Shown: positions 35,682-44,202 of the stretch, one piece after another | How positions within the stretch are numbered: the stretch's first letter is position 1 | Layout: every line of letters begins with the position of its first letter | Source: Clostridiales bacterium | GTDB lineage: Bacteria; Bacillota; Clostridia; Saccharofermentanales; Saccharofermentanaceae | Assembly (NCBI GenBank): GCA_017527865.1 | Contig: JAFXPN010000039.1 | Coordinates: 118,399-182,398, forward strand | Direction: 5' to 3' | DNA length: 64,000 bases | Made by a program: the position numbers and the translations under genes | Notes under the pieces: generated by a model | The model's database searches: none | The model's input: only the letters and a program-made list of their open reading frames with translations | Told to the model about the DNA's origin: nothing

Positions 35682-37601
35682 TTATTCCAATCCCTGCATA
35701 AAAAGTGTCATGATCCCGAGCATGTTCAGGAAGATAACGACGCTTAACATCATCTTGCTGTAATTCTTACGGGACATATTAAGTTTGAGGAACGGTTTGA
35801 CCGCAAAGGAAAGCGGCAGCAGCAAGGGGAAGAAATACCTTGCCTGAACCCCGTCGATCATCTCCATGCCTACACGTGTAAATGCGAGGTAGAAAGCTGA
35901 CCAGATCATGCCCGCGATAACAAAGACGATGAGGCCCGCTGCGATCCGCTGCTTGAGTGACAGTTTGGATTCCCTGTCCTGAGTATTCTCTGCAAAGAAG
36001 AGGAAAAGAATTGCGGGAACTATGATTATCTCCCATTTATCTTTAAGAACGCCGGCCTCTGAATAATTCAGGAATGCAAGATTCATCATGGTATAGTTAT
36101 CGGCGCCGGGATTGCCCAGGTTGCGGAGATTATCCATCGCAAAGATATTGGTTGCATATAGTTTGATAAGAGCAAACGGGTGGGCGATCATTGAGGCGAC
36201 CTGCTCCGCGGGGGCAACGTTTCCTCCTCTTGAGTCGCCGGCGAATGAGACCGTTCCCCGTACGATGTTGATCACAAGCGGTATTATCAGCAAAGCGAGC
36301 GCTGCAACGGCTCCGCTTATCAGGATTCCGAGAAGGATATTGTATCGCTTGGGATTATCAAAACGCTTCTTCGGCAAAATGTAGACAAACAGAACGAGAG
36401 GCAGATACGGTGCCTTTGGCAGGGATCCTATGACGATAAGGGTGAAGGCCAGTATAAGCCTGCTGTTGTCTATCTTGTCTTCAGAATTAAGCTCGTTGCT
36501 CAAAATGACCATTCCCAGCGTGATAAGCGCGTAGACGGCGCTGTCATATGTGATCATGCTCCCCTGGAAGATAATGGTCGGCATAAGCGAGAGAACGGCA
36601 AGGAACAGCTTGCGGTCCCGGGATATATGGATAGCCATCGCGACAAGGAAGGTAAAAAGGAACAGCCCCGCGAATCTTGCAGCGTAAAGAGAGGACGCGG
36701 GCTTCATGCCGATAAGGCTTGTAAGCTTATATGCGAGGGCCATGTGAAGATAGCCGACGGATGTCACCGGTATGGCATCATATCCGCGGTCGAGAGTGAA
36801 TTCATAGTCTTCGGCAAGATCGTTATACACTTCATCGGAGGCATTGCGTTCTTCCCATGTGGTGTTGGGCTTCTTCAAAGTCCATTTGATCTTCTCGAAC
36901 GCAGCCCGGTTCCATTCGACGTCACTGTCATTTGCCATGTTGTAGACTTTGTTGAAATGCTCGATCTCATCCCATGTGGTATTGGAGATTCCGGAAGCCA
37001 GGATGAGCCACGAGCCGATCGCCAGCGAAGCGATCACAAAGATCGGGACTATTCTTTCTGCCGGATCCTTGATGCAGAACACTAGAGCCAGAAGACCGAA
37101 TATGATGATGAGTCCCGAGAGCCTGTACGGGTTTATGTTGATCCCGTTTACCTCGCCGAAATAAGTGATCTCATAATCGGCGGGATCCGTGAGGGTAAAG
37201 ATATTGATCTCGGTAACAGCCTCTCCGACCTTTGTCATTCCGAAAGGCATATATGTGTAATATGTATTCCATATCGTCGTCTCGTCTTCCGCTTCGAAGT
37301 CGGTAACGTATTTGATCTCTATGCCGTAAACGAGATCATCCGTAAGATCGGCTTCAAACTTGAGTTTGTTGATGTAATGGGGCTCGTCATATGACTCGTG
37401 GTAGATGAGTGTTCCTTCATGAGCCAGGACTATATCCTCGGTTATCTCGTCCGTAAGGTCGAGACTTTCAGAACCTGATGTTATGTTGCCGAGATTAAAG
37501 CAAAGCTCGACTGCAATGGCAAGGACGAGTACTATCCCGGCCGCGGCCGCGATCTTAATGATCTTTTTACCGCCGGTTTCAGTCTTGCTGGTCTTCTTCA
37601 T
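35682..37601 (-). CDS. DUF2142-family polytopic membrane protein with extracytoplasmic insert
   Basis: A 639-residue protein. One N-terminal helix (about 13-33) is followed by an outside beta-region (about 45-155), then about eleven helices. The first membrane-proximal loop after the insert has 'TTWDEIEHFNKVYN' (Asp211-Glu212), the DUF2142 acidic motif, and a late loop has 'GVQARYFFPLLLP'. DUF2142 proteins are predicted GT-C glycosyltransferases. The gene overlaps the upstream 247-residue gene by about 23 bases, and their outside domains look related. Confidence 0.75.
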   Translation of the reverse strand: MKKTSKTETGGKKIIKIAAAAGIVLVLAIAVELCFNLGNITSGSESLDLTDEITEDIVLAHEGTLIYHESYDEPHYINKLKFEADLTDDLVYGIEIKYVTDFEAEDETTIWNTYYTYMPFGMTKVGEAVTEINIFTLTDPADYEITYFGEVNGININPYRLSGLIIIFGLLALVFCIKDPAERIVPIFVIASLAIGSWLILASGISNTTWDEIEHFNKVYNMANDSDVEWNRAAFEKIKWTLKKPNTTWEERNASDEVYNDLAEDYEFTLDRGYDAIPVTSVGYLHMALAYKLTSLIGMKPASSLYAARFAGLFLFTFLVAMAIHISRDRKLFLAVLSLMPTIIFQGSMITYDSAVYALITLGMVILSNELNSEDKIDNSRLILAFTLIVIGSLPKAPYLPLVLFVYILPKKRFDNPKRYNILLGILISGAVAALALLIIPLVINIVRGTVSFAGDSRGGNVAPAEQVASMIAHPFALIKLYATNIFAMDNLRNLGNPGADNYTMMNLAFLNYSEAGVLKDKWEIIIVPAILFLFFAENTQDRESKLSLKQRIAAGLIVFVIAGMIWSAFYLAFTRVGMEMIDGVQARYFFPLLLPLSFAVKPFLKLNMSRKNYSKMMLSVVIFLNMLGIMTLFMQGLE

Positions 37602-38316
37602 CTGTCATATCCCTTCCGGAGGTATCGTCTTTAGGTACGTAGGCGCGAATGGCGCGTTTATCGTTATCTTGTGTTTTCTCTTTCAGCGGCATGGTCATGA
37701 TGCACATAAAACCGAATACTATGATAAGTATCGCAAAATGAAGCAGATAGGGACGGCTCTGTGTGTATCTTACGGGTACATACATCGGCGTATTGCGTCC
37801 GGGCGCCCCGTAAAAAGAGATCTCATATTCGCCTGAGGGATCGTTGAGCGTAAACAGAATCCTTATCTCGTCACCCTTGGCTGCCTTCTCTCCGTCGAAA
37901 AAGAAGGAATTGCCGACTGCTTTATCCCCGTTGCGGGGCAGGAAAAGACTTAGACTGTTGACCGGAACGGATCTCATATCGATGACTTTACCGTTGCAGG
38001 TAACATAATAGTCAAGCGTTGCGCCGGACAGGATCTCATCGTCTTCAAGAAGGTCTCTGTTGTCCTTGAGAAAGGCCGTAACACCGATGAGGCTGCCCGC
38101 AGGATCATTATTAGTGAACGATATAAGTGCAAAACCGTCCCCGTTGATCTTGTATTCGGCGGAATAGACCGATGTATCGACGGCGGATGCGGAGGTGGCT
38201 TTGCCGGCTATGCTCTTTGCGGGAACTAGGAAGCTTAAAAGTGCACCTATGAGAGCTAATGCCAGCGCAGAGCATGCGACTATAAAAGTCGTGAGATTGT
38301 TCTTATCGTCATTCAT
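37579..38316 (-). CDS. Membrane protein with one outside beta-domain (unknown function)
   Basis: An N-terminal helix (about 10-32), an outside domain (about 45-195) and a C-terminal helix (about 200-222) give a 245-residue protein with two membrane anchors. The phrase 'LNDPSGEYEISFYG' just before the last helix echoes 'LTDPADYEITYFGE' in the DUF2142 protein next door, which suggests a shared fold. The ATG at 38316 is preferred over 38322: TATAAT ends eight bases before it, with no ribosome site. I do not recognise a named family. It is probably a partner subunit of the DUF2142 enzyme (inference). Confidence 0.6.
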   Translation of the reverse strand: MNDDKNNLTTFIVACSALALALIGALLSFLVPAKSIAGKATSASAVDTSVYSAEYKINGDGFALISFTNNDPAGSLIGVTAFLKDNRDLLEDDEILSGATLDYYVTCNGKVIDMRSVPVNSLSLFLPRNGDKAVGNSFFFDGEKAAKGDEIRILFTLNDPSGEYEISFYGAPGRNTPMYVPVRYTQSRPYLLHFAILIIVFGFMCIMTMPLKEKTQDNDKRAIRAYVPKDDTSGRDMTDEEDQQD

Positions 38317-38324
38317 CGCCATTC

Positions 38325-38330
38325 ATTATA
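38325..38330 (-). promoter_or_regulatory. -10 box (TATAAT) for the minus-strand trio, leaderless arrangement
   Basis: A consensus TATAAT on the minus strand lies eight bases before the ATG at 38316. No ribosome site precedes either candidate start codon. Confidence 0.4.
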
Positions 38331-38363
38331 CACCTATAAATCAGCAAGTATATTATGCAGTTG

Positions 38364-38372
38364 TGATACAAT
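38364..38372 (+). promoter_or_regulatory. Possible extended -10 promoter (TGA-TACAAT) for rmlA
   Basis: TGA-TACAAT lies 40 bases upstream of the rmlA ATG, in the divergent gap with the minus-strand trio. The -35 region is weak. Confidence 0.4.
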
Positions 38373-38411
38373 AATATGAAATCCTTACGGTATATTCAGC
38401 AGGAGGTCTTT

Positions 38412-39305
38412 ATGAAAGGTATTGTACTTGCAGGCGGTTCGGGCACCAGACTTTATCCTCTTACCATGGTTACGAGCAAACAGCTGCTCCCGGTCTTTGA
38501 CAAGCCGATGATCTACTATCCTCTGTCCGTCCTCATGAGCGCGGGCATAAGGGATATCCTGATAATATCTACGCCTTCCGATACACCGAGGTTTGAATCT
38601 TTGCTTAAAGACGGATCCCAGTTCGGAATCAATCTTTCATATAAGGTCCAGCCGTCGCCCGACGGACTTGCTCAGGCCTTCACGCTCGGCGCTGACTTCA
38701 TAGGCGACGACACCGCTGCCATGATACTGGGCGATAATATCTTTACCGGAAACGGTCTGCGTGCAAACCTTGAGGCTGCCGTGAAGAATGCGGAAGAGGG
38801 CAAAGGCGCTACCGTATTCGGATATTATGTCGAGGACCCCGAGAGATTCGGCATCGTGGAGTTCGACGAGAACTGGCGCGCGGTCTCCATAGAAGAGAAG
38901 CCCGCTCATCCGAAGAGCAATTACTGCGTAACGGGTCTTTATTTCTATGACAATGATGTAGTCGGTTACGCCCGGGATCTTAAGCCCTCTGCAAGAGGCG
39001 AGCTCGAGATAACGGATCTTAACCGTGTCTATCTCGAGAAGGGAAAACTCAACGTTGAGATCCTGGGTCAGGGATTTACGTGGCTTGATACAGGTACGCA
39101 TGAGAGCCTGTTCGATGCCGGCAACTTCATCAAGACTGTCGAGCAGCATCAGCACAGAAAGATCGGATGTCTTGAAGATATCGCCTACAGGAACGGCTGG
39201 ATAACCAGGGAACAGGTGGAAGAAACCATCAGACTTATGGGCAAGAGCCAGTACGGGCAATACCTGCAGGACGTGCTTGACGGCAAGTACATCAACAGGA
39301 GATAA
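38412..39305 (+). CDS. rmlA: Glucose-1-phosphate thymidylyltransferase
   Basis: The ATG at 38412 is set by AGGAGG at 38401-38406. The 297-residue enzyme shows the pyrophosphorylase signature '[13 protein letters not shown]', then '[14 protein letters not shown]', 'MILGDNIF' and '[11 protein letters not shown]'. It makes dTDP-glucose from dTTP and glucose-1-phosphate, the first step to dTDP-L-rhamnose. Length and motifs match RmlA fully. It heads the unit rmlA-GT2-rmlB-rmlD-rmlC. Confidence 0.96.
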   Translation: MKGIVLAGGSGTRLYPLTMVTSKQLLPVFDKPMIYYPLSVLMSAGIRDILIISTPSDTPRFESLLKDGSQFGINLSYKVQPSPDGLAQAFTLGADFIGDDTAAMILGDNIFTGNGLRANLEAAVKNAEEGKGATVFGYYVEDPERFGIVEFDENWRAVSIEEKPAHPKSNYCVTGLYFYDNDVVGYARDLKPSARGELEITDLNRVYLEKGKLNVEILGQGFTWLDTGTHESLFDAGNFIKTVEQHQHRKIGCLEDIAYRNGWITREQVEETIRLMGKSQYGQYLQDVLDGKYINRR

Positions 39306-39306
39306 G

Positions 39307-40143
39307 ATGCCGCCTCTTGTAAGTGTCTGCATGCCGCTGTACAACGGCGAGAAATATCTAAGGGAATCCGTAGAATCCGTATTATCCCAGAGCATGTCCG
39401 ATCTGGAACTCATAGTCTGTGATGACTGCTCGACGGATTCGTCCTGCGATATACTTGCAGAGTTTGACGATCCGAGGATCACGCTTTATCACAACGAGAA
39501 GAATCTTGGTCTTGCCGGTAACTGGAACCGGGTAATGTCCTATGCTTCAGGAAGATACATAAAGATAATGATGCAGGACGACCTCCTGGGACGTGATGCG
39601 CTTGAACGCCAGACGGCTCTCATGGAGGCTAATCCCGGCACGGTGCTTTCCATCGGCAATACAAGCGTGATAGATAAAGACGGGAATGTCATGATGGAAC
39701 GCAACCGTTTCAAGGAAGACGGGGTCATCAGCGGGATAAAATATGCAAGAAAGTCCCTTCGCGGCAGGAACATATATTGTGAACCGCCCAATTATCTGAT
39801 CAGGAGAGAAGCTCTCGACAGGACGGGATACTTTGACACATCGCTTATCTATACGCCCGACTGGGATCTGTGCCTGTCGCTTTCCGAGACAGGCGACATC
39901 GCGTGCACCTGCACCCATGTCATGAGCTTCCGTATATCAGACTCGCAGGAGACATCCAAGATCTATAAGAGGAAGGTCAACAACGCGAACGTTGACAGTG
40001 ACAAAATGTTTATTAAACATATGAAATCGGGTATACTGAAACTTAATATGTTTGATTATCTGGTATTTAAGGCCGTTATCAGGATCGCAGCCGTTGCGAG
40101 GGTGATCGTCCTTAAGACAGGAAGTAAAGAAAAGAGGAAATGA
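39307..40143 (+). CDS. Family 2 glycosyltransferase (within rml operon)
   Basis: The ATG at 39307 follows AGGAG at 39296-39300, one base after the rmlA stop. The 278-residue GT2 shows 'VSVCMPLYNGEKYLRESVESV', split as the usual opening, then 'VCDDCSTDSS' and the metal motif 'MMQDDLLGRDAL'. Its place between rmlA and rmlB suggests a rhamnosyltransferase, by context only. Confidence 0.85.
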   Translation: MPPLVSVCMPLYNGEKYLRESVESVLSQSMSDLELIVCDDCSTDSSCDILAEFDDPRITLYHNEKNLGLAGNWNRVMSYASGRYIKIMMQDDLLGRDALERQTALMEANPGTVLSIGNTSVIDKDGNVMMERNRFKEDGVISGIKYARKSLRGRNIYCEPPNYLIRREALDRTGYFDTSLIYTPDWDLCLSLSETGDIACTCTHVMSFRISDSQETSKIYKRKVNNANVDSDKMFIKHMKSGILKLNMFDYLVFKAVIRIAAVARVIVLKTGSKEKRK

Positions 40144-40144
40144 T

Positions 40145-41164
40145 ATGAACATTATCGTGACCGGCGGAGCGGGTTTTATCGGCAGCAACTTTGTGTTCCA
40201 TATGTTGAAGGCACATCCTGATTACAGGATAATCTGCCTGGACAAGCTCACATATGCGGGCAATCTGTCTACACTTGAACCCGTCATGGACAATCCCAAT
40301 TTCAGGTTCGTTAAGGCGGATATATGCGATAAGGAGGCTGTTGAGAAGCTTTTCGAAGAGGAGAAGCCCGATATCGTCGTAAACTTCGCAGCTGAATCCC
40401 ATGTAGACAGATCCATCGAGAATCCCCAGATCTTCCTTGAGACCAACATAATCGGAACCTCGGTCCTCATGGATGCCTGCCGCAAGTACGGGATAAAGAG
40501 ATATCACCAGGTATCGACGGACGAGGTCTACGGAGACCTTCCGCTTGACCGTCCCGATCTGTTCTTTACTGAGAATACTCCCATACACACGAGCTCTCCG
40601 TATTCTTCTTCCAAGGCGGGCGCGGATCTTCTGGTGCTTGCTTATCACAGGACGTTCGGCCTTCCCGTTACGGTATCAAGATGCTCCAATAACTACGGGC
40701 CTTACCACTTCCCTGAGAAGCTCATCCCTCTGATGATCATTCGTGCTCTGCACGACGAGTCTCTGCCCGTTTACGGCGACGGACTTAATGTCAGGGACTG
40801 GCTCTATGTTGAGGATCACTGCAAGGCGATCGACCTTATCATCCACAACGGCAAAGTGGGCGAAGTCTATAATGTCGGAGGCCATAATGAGATGGCCAAT
40901 ATCGATATCGTCAAGCTCATATTGAAGCAGCTCGGCAAACCCGAGTCCCTCATTACATACATAACGGACCGTAAGGGTCACGACAGAAGGTATGCCATCG
41001 ATCCTACGAAGATCCATAATGATCTGGGATGGCTGCCGGAGACGAAGTTTGCCGACGGCATTGTCAAGACCATAAACTGGTATCTCGAGAACGAGTCATG
41101 GTGGCAGCCCATCGTGAGCGGCGAGTATATGGATTACTACGAGAAGATGTACGGAGACAAGTGA
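40145..41164 (+). CDS. rmlB: dTDP-glucose 4,6-dehydratase
   Basis: A 339-residue extended SDR with 'TGGAGFIGSNFV', 'VNFAAESHVDRSI', the catalytic 'VSTDEVYGDL' and 'SPYSSSKAGAD', then 'RCSNNYGPYHFPEKLIPL'. All are RmlB hallmarks. It converts dTDP-glucose to dTDP-4-keto-6-deoxyglucose. The start follows 'agaggaaatgat'. It is directly followed by rmlD. Confidence 0.96.
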   Translation: MNIIVTGGAGFIGSNFVFHMLKAHPDYRIICLDKLTYAGNLSTLEPVMDNPNFRFVKADICDKEAVEKLFEEEKPDIVVNFAAESHVDRSIENPQIFLETNIIGTSVLMDACRKYGIKRYHQVSTDEVYGDLPLDRPDLFFTENTPIHTSSPYSSSKAGADLLVLAYHRTFGLPVTVSRCSNNYGPYHFPEKLIPLMIIRALHDESLPVYGDGLNVRDWLYVEDHCKAIDLIIHNGKVGEVYNVGGHNEMANIDIVKLILKQLGKPESLITYITDRKGHDRRYAIDPTKIHNDLGWLPETKFADGIVKTINWYLENESWWQPIVSGEYMDYYEKMYGDK

Positions 41165-41166
41165 TC

Positions 41167-42063
41167 ATGAGATTTTTCGTTACAGGTGTAGGCGGTCAGT
41201 TAGGATACGATGTGCTTAATGAACTTGATAAGCGCGGATTCGAGGCCGTCGGAAGCGACATCCTCGACGAAGTGAAGATACCGTTCCCGTATGTCAAACT
41301 CGATATCACGAACGAAGAGGAAGTTGCAAAAGCGATCGCGCTCATAAAGCCCGATGTCATCGTTCACTGCGCTGCGTGGACTGCCGTAGATGCTGCGGAG
41401 GACGAGGAGAATATCCCGAAGGTAAATGCGATCAACAGCAACGGAACAAGGTTCATAGCGCAGGCGGCAAAGGCCTGCGGAGCGAAGATGATATACATAA
41501 GTACCGACTATGTCTTTGACGGGCAGGGTGAAAGACCATGGCAGCCCGATGACAGGAACTACGCTCCCCTTAATGTGTACGGAAGAAGCAAGCTCGACGG
41601 TGAGCTTGCGGTATCGGGGATACTCGATAAGTATTTTATCGTCAGGATCGCGTGGGTGTTCGGCAAGAACGGCAAGAACTTCATTAAGACCATGCTCAAT
41701 GTCGGGAAGACTCACGACGAGGTGAGAGTCGTAAGCGACCAGGTGGGAACACCGACTTATACATACGACCTTGCAAGGCTCCTCGTGGATATGGCGCAGA
41801 CCGAGAAGTACGGGTATTATCATGCGACCAATGAAGGCGGGTATATATCCTGGTACGACTTTACGTGTGAGATATACCGTCAGGCGGGACTTAACACTAA
41901 GGTTACTCCTGTGACGACTGCGGAATACGGATTGTCCAAGGCAGCGAGGCCGTTTAATTCGAGATTGGATAAGTCCAAGCTTACCGAGAACGGTTTTACT
42001 CCTTTGCCGACATGGCAGGATGCGCTGGGAAGATATCTTGAAGAGCTTAAGGAGGTTCAGTAA
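41167..42063 (+). CDS. rmlD: dTDP-4-dehydrorhamnose reductase
   Basis: The ATG at 41167 opens 'MRFFVTGVGGQLGYDV', two bases after rmlB; an in-frame start further upstream would lie inside rmlB. The 298-residue SDR shows 'HCAAWTAVDAAEDE', 'ISTDYVFDGQGERPW' and 'YGRSKLDGE', all typical of RmlD. It performs the last reduction to dTDP-L-rhamnose. Its stop overlaps the rmlC start. Confidence 0.96.
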   Translation: MRFFVTGVGGQLGYDVLNELDKRGFEAVGSDILDEVKIPFPYVKLDITNEEEVAKAIALIKPDVIVHCAAWTAVDAAEDEENIPKVNAINSNGTRFIAQAAKACGAKMIYISTDYVFDGQGERPWQPDDRNYAPLNVYGRSKLDGELAVSGILDKYFIVRIAWVFGKNGKNFIKTMLNVGKTHDEVRVVSDQVGTPTYTYDLARLLVDMAQTEKYGYYHATNEGGYISWYDFTCEIYRQAGLNTKVTPVTTAEYGLSKAARPFNSRLDKSKLTENGFTPLPTWQDALGRYLEELKEVQ

Positions 42064-42638
42064 TGGGTCAGATAAGTGTTACCAAGTTGCCGATAGAGGG
42101 TCTCTATGTCATAGAGCCGGCCGTTCACGGCGATGAGCGCGGCTATTTTATGGAAACATATAATCAGAAGGATATGGCGGAAGCAGGATTAAACCAGGTG
42201 TTCGTTCAGGACAACCAGTCCATGTCCGTCAAAGGCGTATTAAGAGGGCTTCACTATCAGAAGGAGCATCCCCAGTGCAAGCTCGTCCGTGTCATCAAGG
42301 GCGAGGTGTTCGATGTGGCCGTTGACTTAAGAAAGGAAAGCGCGACTTACGGACAGTGGTACGGGGTAAGGCTTACAGCCGAGAACAAGAAGCAGTTCCT
42401 GATCTCTGAAGGATTTGCCCACGGCTTCCTTGTCTTAAGCGATACGGCCGAGTTCTGCTATAAGGTTACAGACTTTTGGCACCAGGGAGACGAAGGCGGA
42501 CTTCGCTGGAATGATCCCGATATCGGGATAGAATGGCCGGAGGTCACGGGAGAGACATTGTCCGACGGAACACCTCTTAACATCAACGACCGCGACAGGA
42601 ATTACCCCGGATTGAAGGATGCATTTAAGTTCGGTTGA
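42063..42638 (+). CDS. rmlC: dTDP-4-dehydrorhamnose 3,5-epimerase
   Basis: A 191-residue cupin-fold epimerase with 'DERGYFMETYN', 'FVQDNQSMSVKGVLRGLHYQ' (split motif; the active-site His is in RGLHYQ), 'VFDVAVDLRKES' and 'EGFAHGFLVLSD'. The start overlaps the rmlD stop (TAATG). Order D then C is a common variant. With rmlA, B and D it completes the dTDP-L-rhamnose pathway. Confidence 0.96.
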   Translation: MGQISVTKLPIEGLYVIEPAVHGDERGYFMETYNQKDMAEAGLNQVFVQDNQSMSVKGVLRGLHYQKEHPQCKLVRVIKGEVFDVAVDLRKESATYGQWYGVRLTAENKKQFLISEGFAHGFLVLSDTAEFCYKVTDFWHQGDEGGLRWNDPDIGIEWPEVTGETLSDGTPLNINDRDRNYPGLKDAFKFG

Positions 42639-43705
42639 TCGATATGGTTCCGATAGTTATCCCTTCGTACGAACCTGACGAGAGATTTCCTGCGATACTT
42701 AATGACCTGGCGCAGGCAGGGATGGGCCCCGTTGTCGTAGTAGATGACGGCAGCGGAGACGGTTACAATACCTTTTTCGAGCGGGCGGAGGAGATAATCA
42801 GGCCTCTGGGCGGAGTTGTTCTGCACCATGAGGTGAACAAGGGAAAGGGAAGAGCGCTCAAGACTGCATTCTCCTATATCCTTGAAAACATGCCCGAAGC
42901 TGTCGGGTGTGTGACGGCTGATTCGGACGGACAGCATTCGGCGCAGTGCATATCAAGGTGCATAGATGCGCTTAATGAGCATCCCGCAGATCTCATATTG
43001 GGTGTAAGGGATTTTTCAGGTGAGAATGTGCCGTGGAAGTCGCGCGCCGGCAATACCATTACTATATGGGTATGCAGTTATCTGTGCGGCGTCAGGGTAT
43101 CGGACACGCAGACGGGCCTTCGCGGGATACCGGCCCTGTTCATGAAGGATCTTCTCGATGTCGAAGGCGAAAGATTCGAATTCGAGACCAGGATGCTAAT
43201 TGCATCCAAGGACAGATATCCGATCTTCGAAGTCCCGATAGAAACGATCTATGATTCCAAGGAGAACCATCAGTCGCATTTTAATCCTTTTAAGGATTCG
43301 GTAAGGATCTATAAGATATTCGGAGCGATCTTCGCGAAGTTCCTGTTCTCGTCACTTTCTTCATGTGTTATCGATCTGCTGCTGTTCCATCTGTTCTGCA
43401 GAGTGTTCGACAACGTGTTTGACAGTGCGCTCTATGCCACGGCGGCTACTGTTGCAGCGAGGATAATATCCGGAGTCTATAATTACATCATCAATTATAA
43501 GCTTGTCTTTAAGAGCGATAAGGGACATGGAGCTTCCTTCCCGCGCTATGTTGTGCTCGCAGTCGTGCAGATGGCCCTGTCGGCGGGTCTGGTCACGTTC
43601 CTTGTATGGCTCATTCCGGGTGTTACGGAGCTCTGGCTTAAGATCCCCGTCGATATAATACTGTTCCTGTTAAGCTTCTATATCCAGCGCCGATTTGTTT
43701 ACTGA
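42635..43705 (+). CDS. GT2-GtrA fusion (polyprenyl-phosphate glycosyltransferase plus flippase-like domain)
   Basis: Residues of about 1-215 form a DPM1-like GT2 domain ('VIPSYEPDERF', 'VVVDDGSGDG', 'TADSDGQHS', 'VSDTQTGLRGIP'). Residues of about 225-356 form a GtrA-like domain of four helices. Such fusions make polyprenyl-phosphate-linked sugars and help move them across the membrane, supplying outside-acting GT-C enzymes. The start may be the TTG at 42635 (four-base overlap with rmlC) or the ATG at 42644; neither has a strong ribosome site. It fits the several GT-C-like proteins of the locus. Confidence 0.85.
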   Translation: MIDMVPIVIPSYEPDERFPAILNDLAQAGMGPVVVVDDGSGDGYNTFFERAEEIIRPLGGVVLHHEVNKGKGRALKTAFSYILENMPEAVGCVTADSDGQHSAQCISRCIDALNEHPADLILGVRDFSGENVPWKSRAGNTITIWVCSYLCGVRVSDTQTGLRGIPALFMKDLLDVEGERFEFETRMLIASKDRYPIFEVPIETIYDSKENHQSHFNPFKDSVRIYKIFGAIFAKFLFSSLSSCVIDLLLFHLFCRVFDNVFDSALYATAATVAARIISGVYNYIINYKLVFKSDKGHGASFPRYVVLAVVQMALSAGLVTFLVWLIPGVTELWLKIPVDIILFLLSFYIQRRFVY

Positions 43706-44202
43706 TGGGAAAGAGAAGAGTTCTTTTATATTCCGTTATCGCGGCGCTGATCTGCCTTGTCACAGTTTGGTCGGTCAGATGGAACCGCAAGGATAAGATA
43801 CTCGGCGACGAATACACCTGCCGCATCTATAATCATGCGGAATATCTCTTGTTAAGCCTTATATACGGCAATCCCGAAGACATAGGATTCAATCCCGATA
43901 AGTTCTTTGAGGATTATTTCACCTTCGAGTATGATCCGTCATCGAATGCTTATATCATCAGAACGGATGTCAACGGTGAAAGGTATTATCTTTGCGAGAC
44001 CGAAGACCAGAGGATAGTACTTTCGCTGTCTTCCGATGATTACGGCAGCAGGTGGAAGGTGTCGCGTGTTGAGAATACGATGTATTACTACATCACCAAT
44101 ACGGAAGACGGACGTGCCCTTGAGAGAGAATGGGATACCTACAGGGCCGAGACTGATGTTGTCGACCGGCGTAATCTCGGTATCTATATGAGGCTGGAAT
44201 GA
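43705..44202 (+). CDS. Single-pass membrane protein with ricin-like outside segment
   Basis: A 165-residue protein. One N-terminal helix (about 6-25) is followed by an outside region. 'YYLCETEDQRIVLSLSSDDYGSRWKV' is represented by its Trp-containing turn, and 'YYYITNTEDGRALE' resembles a ricin-B (beta-trefoil) unit. The related pattern 'YFTVTNTETGLGLY' is found in the next protein. It overlaps both neighbours by one and four bases. Function unknown; a sugar-binding accessory is plausible. Confidence 0.55.
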   Translation: MGKRRVLLYSVIAALICLVTVWSVRWNRKDKILGDEYTCRIYNHAEYLLLSLIYGNPEDIGFNPDKFFEDYFTFEYDPSSNAYIIRTDVNGERYYLCETEDQRIVLSLSSDDYGSRWKVSRVENTMYYYITNTEDGRALEREWDTYRAETDVVDRRNLGIYMRLE

